In this document: positions 43,540 to 52,355 of the stretch, one piece after another
Layout of the letters: each line of letters starts with the position of its first letter
Numbering within the stretch: the first letter of the stretch is position 1
NCBI GenBank assembly: GCA_016841445.1
Contig: JAENZD010000001.1
Span: 1,116,001-1,180,000 of the forward strand
Length of the DNA stretch: 64,000 nucleotides
Origin: Anaerolineaceae bacterium
Lineage (GTDB): Bacteria > Chloroflexota > Anaerolineae > Anaerolineales > Anaerolineaceae
Direction of reading: 5' to 3'
Notes under the pieces: generated by a model
Database searches by the model: none
Told to the model about the DNA's origin: nothing
What the model saw: the letters and a program-made list of their open reading frames with translations, nothing else
Program-made: the position numbers and the translations under genes

Positions 43540-44067
43540 ATGGTAATAAAAGAAAATCTCCGGTACCACATTGGAGACTGGGTTGTTCACTATTTCCATG
43601 GTGTCGGAAAAATTGAGGGAATTGTAAAGAAAGGCTTACCGGGTCAAGAAAAAACATATTATCGGGTATCTACAAAAAATATGGATTATTGGATTCCGGT
43701 TGAAGATGAAATGTCTGATCATATTGAGCCAATCCGATCTCAGGAAGATTTTGATAAAGCGCTATTAGTGCTTGCTGAACCCCCGAAACCAATTGGGCAA
43801 CATCATAAAACACGGAAGAAACGAATTCATGAGCGATGGCTGGATGGTGACCTGAACGCTCGAGCGAGATTATTAAGGGATCTGAATGGACGAAGGAGAT
43901 TAGAGAGTCTGAGCTTTAATGAGCGGGAAATGCTTGATAAAGTAATGAAATACTTCATCAATGAGTGGTTGGTAACTGACAAATCCTTATCCAGGGCAGA
44001 TGCAAATGCAAAAATAAAAAGTGCTTTACAGATAAGTATAACTAAAGTACATAAAGCAGAAGAGTAA
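43540..44067 (+). CDS. CarD/CdnL-like transcription regulator
   Basis: A 175-residue protein. The N-terminal Tudor-like RNA-polymerase-interaction domain is clear: YHIGDWVVHYFHGVGKIEGIVKKGL, then YYRVSTKNMDYWIPVEDE. The C-terminal part (about 80-170) is strongly basic and helical (KTRKKRIHERWLDGDLNARARLLRDLNGRRR) and matches CarD-type DNA-binding helices in layout though not closely in sequence. CarD proteins stabilise the open promoter complex. Good promoter; single gene. Confidence 0.75.
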   Translation: MVIKENLRYHIGDWVVHYFHGVGKIEGIVKKGLPGQEKTYYRVSTKNMDYWIPVEDEMSDHIEPIRSQEDFDKALLVLAEPPKPIGQHHKTRKKRIHERWLDGDLNARARLLRDLNGRRRLESLSFNEREMLDKVMKYFINEWLVTDKSLSRADANAKIKSALQISITKVHKAEE

Positions 44068-44196
44068 TTACCTCACCCGTTCGAACTCATAGTAAGTGTA
44101 TTTTGCAATATTCGATGAATCTTTGAACTGATATCATCCCTCATTGTGCTAAAATAAGTACTTTGAGGATTGATTGATAAGGATTTATCGAAAACC

Positions 44197-45048
44197 ATGT
44201 CCATTCGTCGGAAATTAACCCTTTTGTACTACACGCAAATCCATTTAGCAGTATTAGCATTTATTCTTGCCAGTTCAATCAGTGCCGTACTATACGAGCA
44301 TATTAACTGGCCTGTTAGTTTATTGGTCGGGCTTTCAACCTTTTTGATTTACAGTCTGGATAATTTGTTCGATTGGAAAAAAGATCAAGCTCACTACCAG
44401 GAAATTATTATTTCAATCCGCAAATACCACAAAATCACGTTTTTCCTCATTCCCTTATCTGGGTTGGGTGTCATACTGTTGGCTTTGAACAGTCCTAATG
44501 AATTAAAAATCGGCATTTTGCTTCTTGGCGCTGGTGCAGGGATGTTTACTGCGAGGTTTGCAAATTACCGGAAGATTTCATCAAACAACAACAAACCTTT
44601 TGCTTTTTTCATTATCAATCGGATCTTTATTTCGATCGTATGGACAATTGTTGTCGTTTTTTTACCGATCTGGTATGAAGGCAGGACAATTAGCACATTA
44701 ACCTGGCACACGTTTATTTTTATTTTTAACCTTGTTTTGGTTTATGCAATAATCTGGAAGTTTGAAAAAACTGATTCTGAACTTAAAAAGGTGATTGTTC
44801 AGCGCTGTATCTTCCAATTTCTGACTTTTCCCCTGTTAATTTCCACAAGCGTTGTGATCTATGATATTGCAATTGGTTTACGGACTATGCTCAGTCTTTT
44901 TAACTTACCCCCCATTGCGATATCAATCTTTTACATATATAAAATTTCTACAAAACCATACCAATTGAGGCAAAAAATTTCGAGGTTTTCCATCCTTATA
45001 ATTTTGACTATAGCCATTTCTGTTCTTTTTCACCTGTTATTGGTATAG
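44197..45048 (+). CDS. UbiA-like polytopic membrane protein
   Basis: A 283-residue protein of about eight to nine membrane helices. After helix 2 comes YSLDNLFDWKKDQ, a D-x3-D-x3-D pattern at the place of the Asp-rich NDxxDxxxD motif of UbiA prenyltransferases; the second Asp motif is not clear, so it may be a divergent or non-catalytic relative. The start is uncertain: ATG 44197 has no ribosome site, while a TTG at 44170 lies just after GAGG. Confidence 0.55.
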   Translation: MSIRRKLTLLYYTQIHLAVLAFILASSISAVLYEHINWPVSLLVGLSTFLIYSLDNLFDWKKDQAHYQEIIISIRKYHKITFFLIPLSGLGVILLALNSPNELKIGILLLGAGAGMFTARFANYRKISSNNNKPFAFFIINRIFISIVWTIVVVFLPIWYEGRTISTLTWHTFIFIFNLVLVYAIIWKFEKTDSELKKVIVQRCIFQFLTFPLLISTSVVIYDIAIGLRTMLSLFNLPPIAISIFYIYKISTKPYQLRQKISRFSILIILTIAISVLFHLLLV

Positions 45049-45113
45049 TGAAAGAATTAGCTATGCGAAATATCTTAAATAAAGCATCTACTGAATTTCG
45101 AAATTTGGTATAA

Positions 45114-46241
45114 ATGCCAGACAATTTTATTCTATTTGATCTGGATGGCGTACTCCTATCTTCCCATGGATACCATAAAGCGCTCCAAAAGTCGTTAACG
45201 ACGATCGCATCTTCTCTAGGACTTAAAAACACTGAGATCAGCCTCGATCAAATAGCTAAATTCGAAACCCGTAATGTGACAAATGAATGGGATATCATCG
45301 CGATCTGTACTGCCTTATGTCTTATATATGTTTGGAAGCAAGACGGTAGCATCCGCCTGCAAAATGAGAAAAAGGCGGTAAAAATAAGGGAATCCGGTCC
45401 GGATATCGATAAATTTTTAGAAATCTTCACTCGCAGTGATGACCTTCCTTCAATTGCAGCCTTTAATACACTTGTAGCTAATAATCCAGGGCTCTCTGCG
45501 AATCAGGTATCTTATCTTTACGACCTCCTAAGCACATGCCGTGATATTTATAAATCCCCTACTCTACCAATTCACCAAGAATTTATCCTTGGAAGCCAAT
45601 TATTCCATCAGCATTACAAACTAGATCCAAAATTAAACATCGAAGGTTACCTGCAAAGGTATGACCAACCTTTACTATCTCCGCAACTTCGTCTTTCGCT
45701 GGAGAACTGGTTGAGGATCCCGGGGAATTATGCCGGTATTATGACCAACCGCCAAAGCCAGACCCCTCAGGGCTACCTCAGTTCCCCCGAAGCAGAGATC
45801 GGAATTAAAATAGCAGGCATTGAAGGTTTCCCATCTATAACCTCAGGACTATTGGCATGGTTTGCTGTTACTGAGTTGGGACTCCCAAGCCACACTTTAT
45901 TGAAACCAAATCCAGTGCATGCCTTATCTTTACTGCGTCTGCTGAAGGGAGAAGATGTCAAACTTGCAATTCGTATCTCTTCTGAGCTATGGAATGGAAA
46001 CTCAAAGGTTGAAGCATGGATGATGTTTCAGGATGCTCATATTACAGTATACGAAGATTCGGTCAAGGGCTTACAGAGTGTAAAAACAGCACAATCGTTG
46101 CTTTTTCAAATAGGCATTGAGACCAAATTAAAACTTATCGGCGTCAGTAATAATCCCATTAAGATCAAAGCTCTTGAAAATATCACCCATAACGTGATCA
46201 GTCATATTAATGAAACATTTTGGCCTGAAAATGAGAGCTGA
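45114..46241 (+). CDS. HAD-superfamily protein with large insert
   Basis: A 375-residue protein. Motif I FDLDGVLL (8-15) and a late IYEDSVKGLQSVKTA block with the acidic D typical of motif IV; KPNPVH carries the motif III Lys; GIMTNRQSQ is the motif II region. HAD phosphatases of this subgroup are about 220 residues; here about 150 extra helical residues lie between motif I and II. Substrate unknown. No ribosome site is visible. Confidence 0.7.
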   Translation: MPDNFILFDLDGVLLSSHGYHKALQKSLTTIASSLGLKNTEISLDQIAKFETRNVTNEWDIIAICTALCLIYVWKQDGSIRLQNEKKAVKIRESGPDIDKFLEIFTRSDDLPSIAAFNTLVANNPGLSANQVSYLYDLLSTCRDIYKSPTLPIHQEFILGSQLFHQHYKLDPKLNIEGYLQRYDQPLLSPQLRLSLENWLRIPGNYAGIMTNRQSQTPQGYLSSPEAEIGIKIAGIEGFPSITSGLLAWFAVTELGLPSHTLLKPNPVHALSLLRLLKGEDVKLAIRISSELWNGNSKVEAWMMFQDAHITVYEDSVKGLQSVKTAQSLLFQIGIETKLKLIGVSNNPIKIKALENITHNVISHINETFWPENES

Positions 46242-46294
46242 TGTCATTATTGCATTAGAATTAGGTTCTGAAAAACTAGATTTGGAGTGTGATC

Positions 46295-47782
46295 ATGAGT
46301 GAAGAAAAGAAGGACGAATCAAGCCAGAAAAATGAAAAACAACAAAGTGAGATGCTAGAAGAGAAAGTTGTCATCACTAAACACGCTACAACCATAAATA
46401 ATACAGAAATTGAATATTCTGTAACAACCGGTACGATCATCCTCAAAGAAGAGGACGTGGATGAAGGCGAAAAACAAAAAGCCAGTATTTTTTATATCGC
46501 ATATACCAAAAACGATGCTGATATTAACCGGCCTGTAACATTTTCGTTCAATGGTGGCCCTGGTTCTTCATCCGTTTGGATGCATTTGGGTGTCCTGGGG
46601 CCAAAGCGTGTCCTGGCAGATGAATTTGGTAAGCCTTCAGGTCCACCATTCAAACTCATCGACAATGATTTTTCCTTGTTAGATGAAACTGACCTGGTTT
46701 TTATTGATCCTGTAAGCACGGGTTACAGCCGCTCCGTCCCAAAAGAAAAACCTGAACAATATCACAATGTTAAGAAAGACATCGAATCCGTTGGTGATTT
46801 TATCCGGGTTTGGACAACGCGCAATAAACGTTGGACTTCTCCAAAATTCCTCATCGGAGAAAGCTACGGGACCACGAGAGCTGCTGGGTTGGCAGGATAT
46901 TTACATCAACGGCATGGTATGTATCTCAATGGGATCATGTTTGTTTCTTCAATATTAAACTTCATTACCGCACAGTTTCATGAAGGAAATGATCTACCTT
47001 TCATCCTTTTCCTACCTTCCTATACTGCTACAGCCTGGTACCACAAGAAATTATCTGGTGAACTGCAAGCTGATTTGGAAACAGCAGTTGATCAAGCCAG
47101 GGCGTTCGCGATGAAAGATTACACGCTCGCCCTGATGAAAGGCAGTGCTCTTAAGGGCACTGAGCGCAAACAAATTGTTGAAAAACTGGCTTATTTTACA
47201 GGCCTTTCAAAAACGTATATTGAGGGGACCAATTTAAGGATCAACATTCACCGGTTCTGTAAGGAGTTATTACGAGAGGAGGGAAAGACAATTGGTCGGC
47301 TTGATAGCCGTTTTACTGGTTTTGACCGGGATGATGTCGGTGAAACCCATGAAATTGACCCCAGCTACTCTGCAATTTTAGGATCGTATACGGCTACAAT
47401 GTATGATTACATTCGCAGAGATCTTGAATATGAAACCGATCTACCCTACGAAGTACTCAAATCCTTGTACCAATCGTGGAAATATGAAAATTTCCAAAAC
47501 CAATATGTCAACACTGCCAAAGACCTGAGATTGGGTTTTCAACTACATCCAGGATTAAAAGTCATTGTTTGCAACGGATATTTTGATCTTGCGACGCCCT
47601 TCCTGGCAACGGAATACACATTCAACCATATCCCAATACCAAAAGATCAACAGAAAAACATAAAAATGACTTATTACAAATCAGGTCATATGATGTATGC
47701 CCATTCGCCATCACTTAAGCAACTGTCCAAGGATCTCCATAAGTTTATTGAAGACTCAAAGTTAACTGCTAAGGCTCAGTAA
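46295..47782 (+). CDS. Serine carboxypeptidase, S10 family
   Basis: A 495-residue peptidase. Oxyanion segment NGGPGSSSVW (86-95), nucleophile S190 in GESYGTTRA, Asp in CNGYFDLATPF and His in SGHMMYAHS. S10 enzymes are mostly eukaryotic and vacuolar, but a bacterial branch like this one exists. There is no signal peptide, only a charged N-terminus (EEKKDESSQKNEK), so the protein is probably cytosolic. GGAG before the ATG at 46295 decides the start. Confidence 0.9.
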   Translation: MSEEKKDESSQKNEKQQSEMLEEKVVITKHATTINNTEIEYSVTTGTIILKEEDVDEGEKQKASIFYIAYTKNDADINRPVTFSFNGGPGSSSVWMHLGVLGPKRVLADEFGKPSGPPFKLIDNDFSLLDETDLVFIDPVSTGYSRSVPKEKPEQYHNVKKDIESVGDFIRVWTTRNKRWTSPKFLIGESYGTTRAAGLAGYLHQRHGMYLNGIMFVSSILNFITAQFHEGNDLPFILFLPSYTATAWYHKKLSGELQADLETAVDQARAFAMKDYTLALMKGSALKGTERKQIVEKLAYFTGLSKTYIEGTNLRINIHRFCKELLREEGKTIGRLDSRFTGFDRDDVGETHEIDPSYSAILGSYTATMYDYIRRDLEYETDLPYEVLKSLYQSWKYENFQNQYVNTAKDLRLGFQLHPGLKVIVCNGYFDLATPFLATEYTFNHIPIPKDQQKNIKMTYYKSGHMMYAHSPSLKQLSKDLHKFIEDSKLTAKAQ

Positions 47783-48104
47783 TTAAACTATTGCATGAAT
47801 GTGAAACGGGTATTTTAGTTATAAAGTTAGGTTGACCCTTTAAAACAATACTCCAGTAGGGTGTGATTCAAACCAGCACGTGATAAAATTTAATAGGAGA
47901 GAAACTTTTTTATAATATTCTTTTCATAACGAACATCCGCGGCTTCATTTTTAACCTCCTTTTTTAAAATTTGAACTCCGGCTTCATCACCGGAGTTCAA
48001 ATATTTTAATAAACGAGCGCATTTTTGATAGAGAGGAATAGTAAATTAGAGCGTTTCTCTCACTTCACAAATGACAAGGTTGGAATTTTGTCATTTGGTT
48101 CTTG
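47783..48104. other. Intergenic region between S10 peptidase and cation exchanger
   Basis: About 320 bp between convergent genes. It holds a strong two-way hairpin at 47970-48001. On the minus strand past the hairpin there is GGAGG followed by a 12-codon ATG frame, probably chance. Nothing else is seen. Confidence 0.5.
47970..48001. terminator. Bidirectional terminator
   Basis: A perfect 12-bp stem (TTTGAACTCCGG/CCGGAGTTCAAA) with an 8-base loop (47982-47989). It is followed by TATTTTAAT on the plus strand and TTTTAAAAAA on the minus strand, so it serves the S10 peptidase gene and the exchanger gene. Confidence 0.8.
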
Positions 48105-49139
48105 CTAATCAACTGAAAAGAAAATCATTCTTAAAGTTATATAGACGATATATAGACCAATCAAGTAAAAAGCAGTCCGTTTTCCCAGCTTGCCTTTATT
48201 GATCCAAAGAATTATCCAAAGGATTGCTCCTGTTACCGTCTCCCAGGGGAGATCCCAGCTCACCAATGGTCCCGGAACCCAATAGGTGCTGATAATTGCA
48301 CCACCGCCAATTGCAACCAATGGGTTTGTAATGTTACTGCCGACCAGAGTCCCCAAAGGAATACCACTGTCACCATGCCGGACACCGGAAATTGCTGTGA
48401 TAAGCTCGGGGAGTGCAGATGCCAACCCAAGAGTCAGCACGCCGATCAAAGACCCACCAATACCTGTTTTAGCAACAACAACTTCTGTAACCTGCAGGGC
48501 GAGCATCGCTCCCCCGATTGTGAAGAATAAAGTGATCAAAGCAATGAAGGCATCACGCCAAGCTTCTTTTGCGTTTTGAGGGACTCCTTCCGGGGTTTCT
48601 CCTTCCTCAGTAAAGCCATGATCTTCTTCCCGATAGTGTTTGCGTTCATCCACGTATAAATAGTACATATAGGCAATAAAGGAGCCGAATAGAATAAGGC
48701 CATCGATCCGGGAATAGGTTCCATCAATTCCCAAGACAATGCACATAATCGTGGTTGCTATCATTGGGATCATACTTTTCCAGAGGAAATAACGGCGAAA
48801 GTGTAATACCCCAGCCATTAATATCACAATCGCCATGATAAGTGTCTGTTGGACGACATCCGAACCAATATTTGCACCTAATACCACTGCAGAACTGACT
48901 TCATAATCCAATGAACCACTTAAGATCCCAAATGAAGCTGTATAATGGGCAGCTATTTCTGGGATGCTCGTAGCAATAGAGACAACTGTGACTCCCATAA
49001 ATGTTGTTGATAGCCTAAAATAGCCGGCTAACCCCATAAGTTTTTTTACTGCAACATTTGATGATAAAACAAGTACGGCAATCGCAAATAATCCAACAAC
49101 TATGAGCAGCCATAAGCTTTGAGACAAAAGTGCAATCAT
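48105..49139 (-). CDS. Sodium/calcium-type cation exchanger (CaCA family)
   Basis: A 344-residue membrane antiporter with two alpha-repeats in inverted order. Repeat 1: ATSIPEIAAHYTASFG ... VLGANIGSDVVQQ; repeat 2: LASALPELITAISGVRHGD ... TLVGSNITNPLVA. The conserved G-x-S-x-P-E and G-x-N-I/G-S-N-I motifs are intact, with acidic residues for Ca2+. A central loop (YVDERKHYREEDHGFTEE) is cytosolic. Exports Ca2+ in exchange for Na+ or H+. Confidence 0.88.
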   Translation of the reverse strand: MIALLSQSLWLLIVVGLFAIAVLVLSSNVAVKKLMGLAGYFRLSTTFMGVTVVSIATSIPEIAAHYTASFGILSGSLDYEVSSAVVLGANIGSDVVQQTLIMAIVILMAGVLHFRRYFLWKSMIPMIATTIMCIVLGIDGTYSRIDGLILFGSFIAYMYYLYVDERKHYREEDHGFTEEGETPEGVPQNAKEAWRDAFIALITLFFTIGGAMLALQVTEVVVAKTGIGGSLIGVLTLGLASALPELITAISGVRHGDSGIPLGTLVGSNITNPLVAIGGGAIISTYWVPGPLVSWDLPWETVTGAILWIILWINKGKLGKRTAFYLIGLYIVYITLRMIFFSVD

Positions 49140-49178
49140 AATTATTCCCTTTCAGTCCAATTTCTTAGCGTAAAAAAT

Positions 49179-49208
49179 AGTCAGGGTCACAGAACTGTGA
49201 CCCTGACT
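49179..49208 (-). terminator. Terminator of the 23-codon micropeptide unit
   Basis: A perfect 13-bp stem (AGTCAGGGTCACA/TGTGACCCTGACT) with loop GAAC is followed on the minus strand by ATTTTTT. It sits upstream of, and on the same strand as, the exchanger gene, so it must end a separate short transcript. Confidence 0.85.
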
Positions 49209-49249
49209 GCTAAATAATTGCAAATAAGTTTCAAGGAACGTTCTGCGCG

Positions 49250-49321
49250 TTAAAACTGGCCTGAGCCTACCCCTTCAGGGTCATCTTGTACTGGCGCTTG
49301 AAACTCTTGAAATTTATCCAT
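49250..49321 (-). CDS. Predicted 23-residue micropeptide in a self-contained transcription unit
   Basis: ATG at 49321 opens 23 codons ending in TAA. The product begins MDKFQEFQAP, has a V-Q-D-D-P middle and ends EGVGSGQF. It is acidic and hydrophilic, without signal peptide or membrane segment. A consensus promoter puts the transcript start near 49346, so the leader is about 25 bases. The ribosome site is weak (AAAGAG). A strong terminator follows 42 bp after the stop. The whole RNA would be about 170 bases. I do not recognise the peptide family. It could be a regulatory peptide, a precursor peptide, or a small RNA with a chance frame. Confidence 0.5.
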   Translation of the reverse strand: MDKFQEFQAPVQDDPEGVGSGQF

Positions 49322-49352
49322 TAAATTTTCTCTTTATTTCCAAACCTGAATG

Positions 49353-49381
49353 ATTATAATCCTTGGGGAATCACCTGTCAA
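49353..49381 (-). promoter_or_regulatory. Perfect consensus sigma-70 promoter of the micropeptide unit
   Basis: On the minus strand TTGACA (49376-49381), exactly 17 bp, TATAAT (49353-49358). It is the only promoter I found in the window that matches consensus at every position and spacing, suggesting strong expression. Confidence 0.85.
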
Positions 49382-49554
49382 TCAATTAAAGGATAATAAT
49401 ATATTAACAATATTTCAAAAAAATCAAATATTAATATCCTGATGACTAAATAAAATCGATTTTACATAGATAAAACCAATAACTATACGAAATTATCGTA
49501 TTCTTAAATTATAATTTTAAATTAAAAGAATATAATTGTTTTTATCGAGGCCTT

Positions 49555-50682
49555 ATGGAAATCATTCAATTCGAACCTGAAAGCAAAAAGCATCGCAACC
49601 AATTCATCGATCTTCCTTATTCCTTATACAGGAACGATCCCAATTGGGTGCCACCTATCCGGGGAGAAGTCAGGAACCTTTTTAACCGGAAAAAGCACGG
49701 ATTTTATGAGCATGGAGAGGCTCAATTCCTGCTGGCCATAAGAGATGGTAAACCGGTTGGCCGGATGGTCACACTTGCTCAACGAAATCAATCGGATAAC
49801 CGCTTTAAGGAAACAGGGAACTTTTATCTATTTGAAGTGATTCATGATTTTGAAATTGCCCAGAAACTACTAAACCGGTGTGTTTCATGGGCAAATGAAA
49901 GAAAGTTGGCTAAACTCTACGGACCAAAAGGTATGACACCGCTTGATGGCTTGGGAATGTTGACCAAGGGTTTTGACAAACGGCCAGCATTTGGAATGCC
50001 CTATAATCCACCTTACTACCCTGATTATTTACTAAAATTTGGTTTCAAAAAAGTTGTGGAAACAGGCTCTGGCCTCATCAAAAATGATTCATTTCAACTA
50101 TCTACTAAAGTCCTAAAAGCAGCTGAAATCATTCAGGAAAAAAGAGGGTTTCGAGTCTTATCTTTCAAATCGCGCAAAGATTTACGAAAAGCCACGCTTT
50201 CCCTTGGTTATTTATATAATGAATCATTGAATTCCTCCGATGACAGCGTCGCCCTAACGACGAGAGACATCAACACAATGGTAAAAGGTTTACTGTGGAT
50301 TGCACAACCAGAATTGATCAAAATCATTGTCAAGAATGAAGAGCCTATTGGCTTTTTGTTAACCTATCCTGATATTTCGGAAGGCCTTCAGGCAATAAGA
50401 GGACGGATTTTCCCATTTGGTTGGGTCCGTTTGCTTCGCGAAAAGCATCATACGGAATGGTTAAATATCAACGGGATTGGTATTGTGGAAAAATACCGCG
50501 GCCTTGCCGGAACAGCCCTACTATTCTCTGAACTGTATAGAAGTATCAAATCCAATCAACAATTTAAGTACTCTGAAGTCATACAAATTGGTTTTGAGAA
50601 TGAACGTATACGGCAGGAATTAAGTGGTATGGGAATCGATTTTTACAAAACGCATGCTATCTTTGAACTCAAGCTGGACTAA
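49555..50682 (+). CDS. GNAT-like acyltransferase family protein (paralogue 2)
   Basis: A 375-residue protein with the same architecture as the one at 20476-21600. N-terminal F..LPYSLYRNDPNWVPP.....N....KKHGFYEHGEAQFLLAI..GK.VGRMVTL; middle PYNPPYYPDYLLKFGFKK; C-terminal INGIGIVEKYRGLAGTALLFSELY, with the acyl-CoA loop. Substrate unknown. GAGG lies 4 bases before the ATG and a TATAAT at 49531-49536 is a likely -10. Confidence 0.75.
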   Translation: MEIIQFEPESKKHRNQFIDLPYSLYRNDPNWVPPIRGEVRNLFNRKKHGFYEHGEAQFLLAIRDGKPVGRMVTLAQRNQSDNRFKETGNFYLFEVIHDFEIAQKLLNRCVSWANERKLAKLYGPKGMTPLDGLGMLTKGFDKRPAFGMPYNPPYYPDYLLKFGFKKVVETGSGLIKNDSFQLSTKVLKAAEIIQEKRGFRVLSFKSRKDLRKATLSLGYLYNESLNSSDDSVALTTRDINTMVKGLLWIAQPELIKIIVKNEEPIGFLLTYPDISEGLQAIRGRIFPFGWVRLLREKHHTEWLNINGIGIVEKYRGLAGTALLFSELYRSIKSNQQFKYSEVIQIGFENERIRQELSGMGIDFYKTHAIFELKLD

Positions 50683-50766
50683 TTCACATTTAATCAGCCG
50701 AAAGTTTTTCCAATAATCATGATAAGAAATGCGATTTTCTTTAGCTCTTAAAAGAAAGGATAAAAC

Positions 50767-51681
50767 ATGGCTTCAATAAACAAGTTCAAGGAACCGATGC
50801 TTCCCTGGCCAGAACTGTCCCGTTTCAGCAAGAAAATCGAAATTGCTGCCAATGATCTAAGCTTATTTGCCTTTTGTGCAGGTAAACAAAAAAATCCAGC
50901 GCTGCTTATGATCCATGGATTAGGGGATGAGGCTGATACCTGGCGGCATATAATTCCCCCTCTTTCAGAAAAGTTTTATGTTATCGCGATGGACCTCCCT
51001 GGTTTTGGCCGCTCAGACAAACCAAATCTGAAGTACACGCCATCATTTATGATCAACGGGATCATTAATTTGATGGATGCTTGCGAAATTCAAAAAGCAG
51101 TTCTGATGGGCAGTTCTTTAGGTGGTATTTTTTCTCACCAGATTGCGATTGATCATCCGGAGCGTGTTGAAAGCCTAATTCTAATTGGGGGGACATTATT
51201 ACCATCAGCATCCAAGGGGAATTGGGGCATCAAATTAATGGCTTTGCCCCTCGTGGGGGAATGGTTCTACACGAGGTTGCGTAAAGACCCTGATGCAGCT
51301 TACGATTCAATCAGAAATGTCTATTACGATCTCAACCACATGCCTGAAGAAGATCGTGAATTCCTTTATGAAAGAGTAAATAAACGCGTTTGGAGCGATG
51401 GGCAGAGACGAGCTTACTTCTCCACCTTGAGAAAATTATCTGCCTGGATGAAAAAAAATCAGAACAATTCCGTTTCTTTATTGAAGGACCTCGGCCTGCC
51501 AACAATGGTGGTTCGGGGAGAATATGACCAGCTTTTTTCTGAAAACAACTTGGAACCCTTATTAAAAATCCAACCAAATATTACAAAGGTGACAATTCAA
51601 AACGCAGGTCACCTACCTCACCAGGAAAAACCGGATCTCTTCCTTGAAGGCATCAACCCTTGGCTTGAAGCATTTTCATAA
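50767..51681 (+). CDS. Alpha/beta hydrolase
   Basis: A 304-residue hydrolase. Oxyanion strand LLMIHGLGDEADTW, nucleophile elbow MGSSLGGIFS (GxSxG), acid in VVRGEYDQLFS and His in NAGHLPHQEKP. It resembles the haloalkane dehalogenase/MhpC-like esterase group, but no halide-binding Trp pair is evident. About 85 bp after the GNAT-like gene; its own ribosome site AAAGGA. Confidence 0.88.
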   Translation: MASINKFKEPMLPWPELSRFSKKIEIAANDLSLFAFCAGKQKNPALLMIHGLGDEADTWRHIIPPLSEKFYVIAMDLPGFGRSDKPNLKYTPSFMINGIINLMDACEIQKAVLMGSSLGGIFSHQIAIDHPERVESLILIGGTLLPSASKGNWGIKLMALPLVGEWFYTRLRKDPDAAYDSIRNVYYDLNHMPEEDREFLYERVNKRVWSDGQRRAYFSTLRKLSAWMKKNQNNSVSLLKDLGLPTMVVRGEYDQLFSENNLEPLLKIQPNITKVTIQNAGHLPHQEKPDLFLEGINPWLEAFS

Positions 51682-51700
51682 TCCTCAATTAAAAATGAAA

Positions 51701-51721
51701 GAGCGGGAAAAGATCCCGCTC
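51701..51721. terminator. Bidirectional terminator
   Basis: GAGCGGGA/TCCCGCTC (8 bp, 5-base loop) lies between the convergent hydrolase and bacterioferritin genes. Confidence 0.7.
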
Positions 51722-51750
51722 ATCTTGCAAGGTCAAATTGATTATTTGAT

Positions 51751-52215
51751 TTATGCTTGCTTATTTAGGTAGCGTTCGTAACCCATTTGTTCAATCAGGG
51801 ACAACTGGGTTTCAATCCAATCAATATGATTTTCTTCATCTGTTAAGATTGATTCTACCAACACTTTTGAGCCATTATCGCCCAATTGTGTCGCCAGAGA
51901 TACCGCACCATTATACATTTCAATCGCTGATTTTTCAGCTTCATGATCCTTTGTGAGTTGTTTTAATACAGTATCCCCAATCGTGATCTCATTGAGTTTT
52001 GAAACAACAGGTTTTCCTTCAAGAAATAGAATCCGTTTAATCAGCATTTCTGCATGTTTCATCTCTTCGATTGAGCGTTTTTCAATAACCTCGTGTAATT
52101 TTTCGTAACCCCAATCTTCACACATTTCTCCATGAAGAAAATACTGGTTGACAGCAGTCAATTCTTCTGCTAAAAGTGCATTGAGTTTTTCAATAATTTC
52201 CGGTTTGCCTTTCAT
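51751..52215 (-). CDS. bfr: Bacterioferritin
   Basis: A 154-residue four-helix ferritin-like protein that stores iron as a 24-mer. The ferroxidase ligands fall at E. coli numbering: E18, E51, H54, E94, E127 and H130. M52, the axial haem ligand between subunits, is present, so it is a haem-binding Bfr rather than Dps or Ftn. Length and start are normal. Confidence 0.95.
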   Translation of the reverse strand: MKGKPEIIEKLNALLAEELTAVNQYFLHGEMCEDWGYEKLHEVIEKRSIEEMKHAEMLIKRILFLEGKPVVSKLNEITIGDTVLKQLTKDHEAEKSAIEMYNGAVSLATQLGDNGSKVLVESILTDEENHIDWIETQLSLIEQMGYERYLNKQA

Positions 52216-52355
52216 GTGTCTTGTTCCTCCTCTAGTCTAAGATATGCATATTTTTTCCATATTTATTTTACTTTAATCTCAAAAGAAATTCAAAGTCATA
52301 TCAGTGACTGGCTAAAAAATTTGTCAGCAGATAAGCAACGAAATTGAATAGGATA

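Noticed and set aside
47897-47935. 12-codon minus-strand frame after a perfect GGAGG ribosome site
   Set aside because: It comes after the exchanger gene's terminator, has no promoter, and is too short to judge; probably chance.
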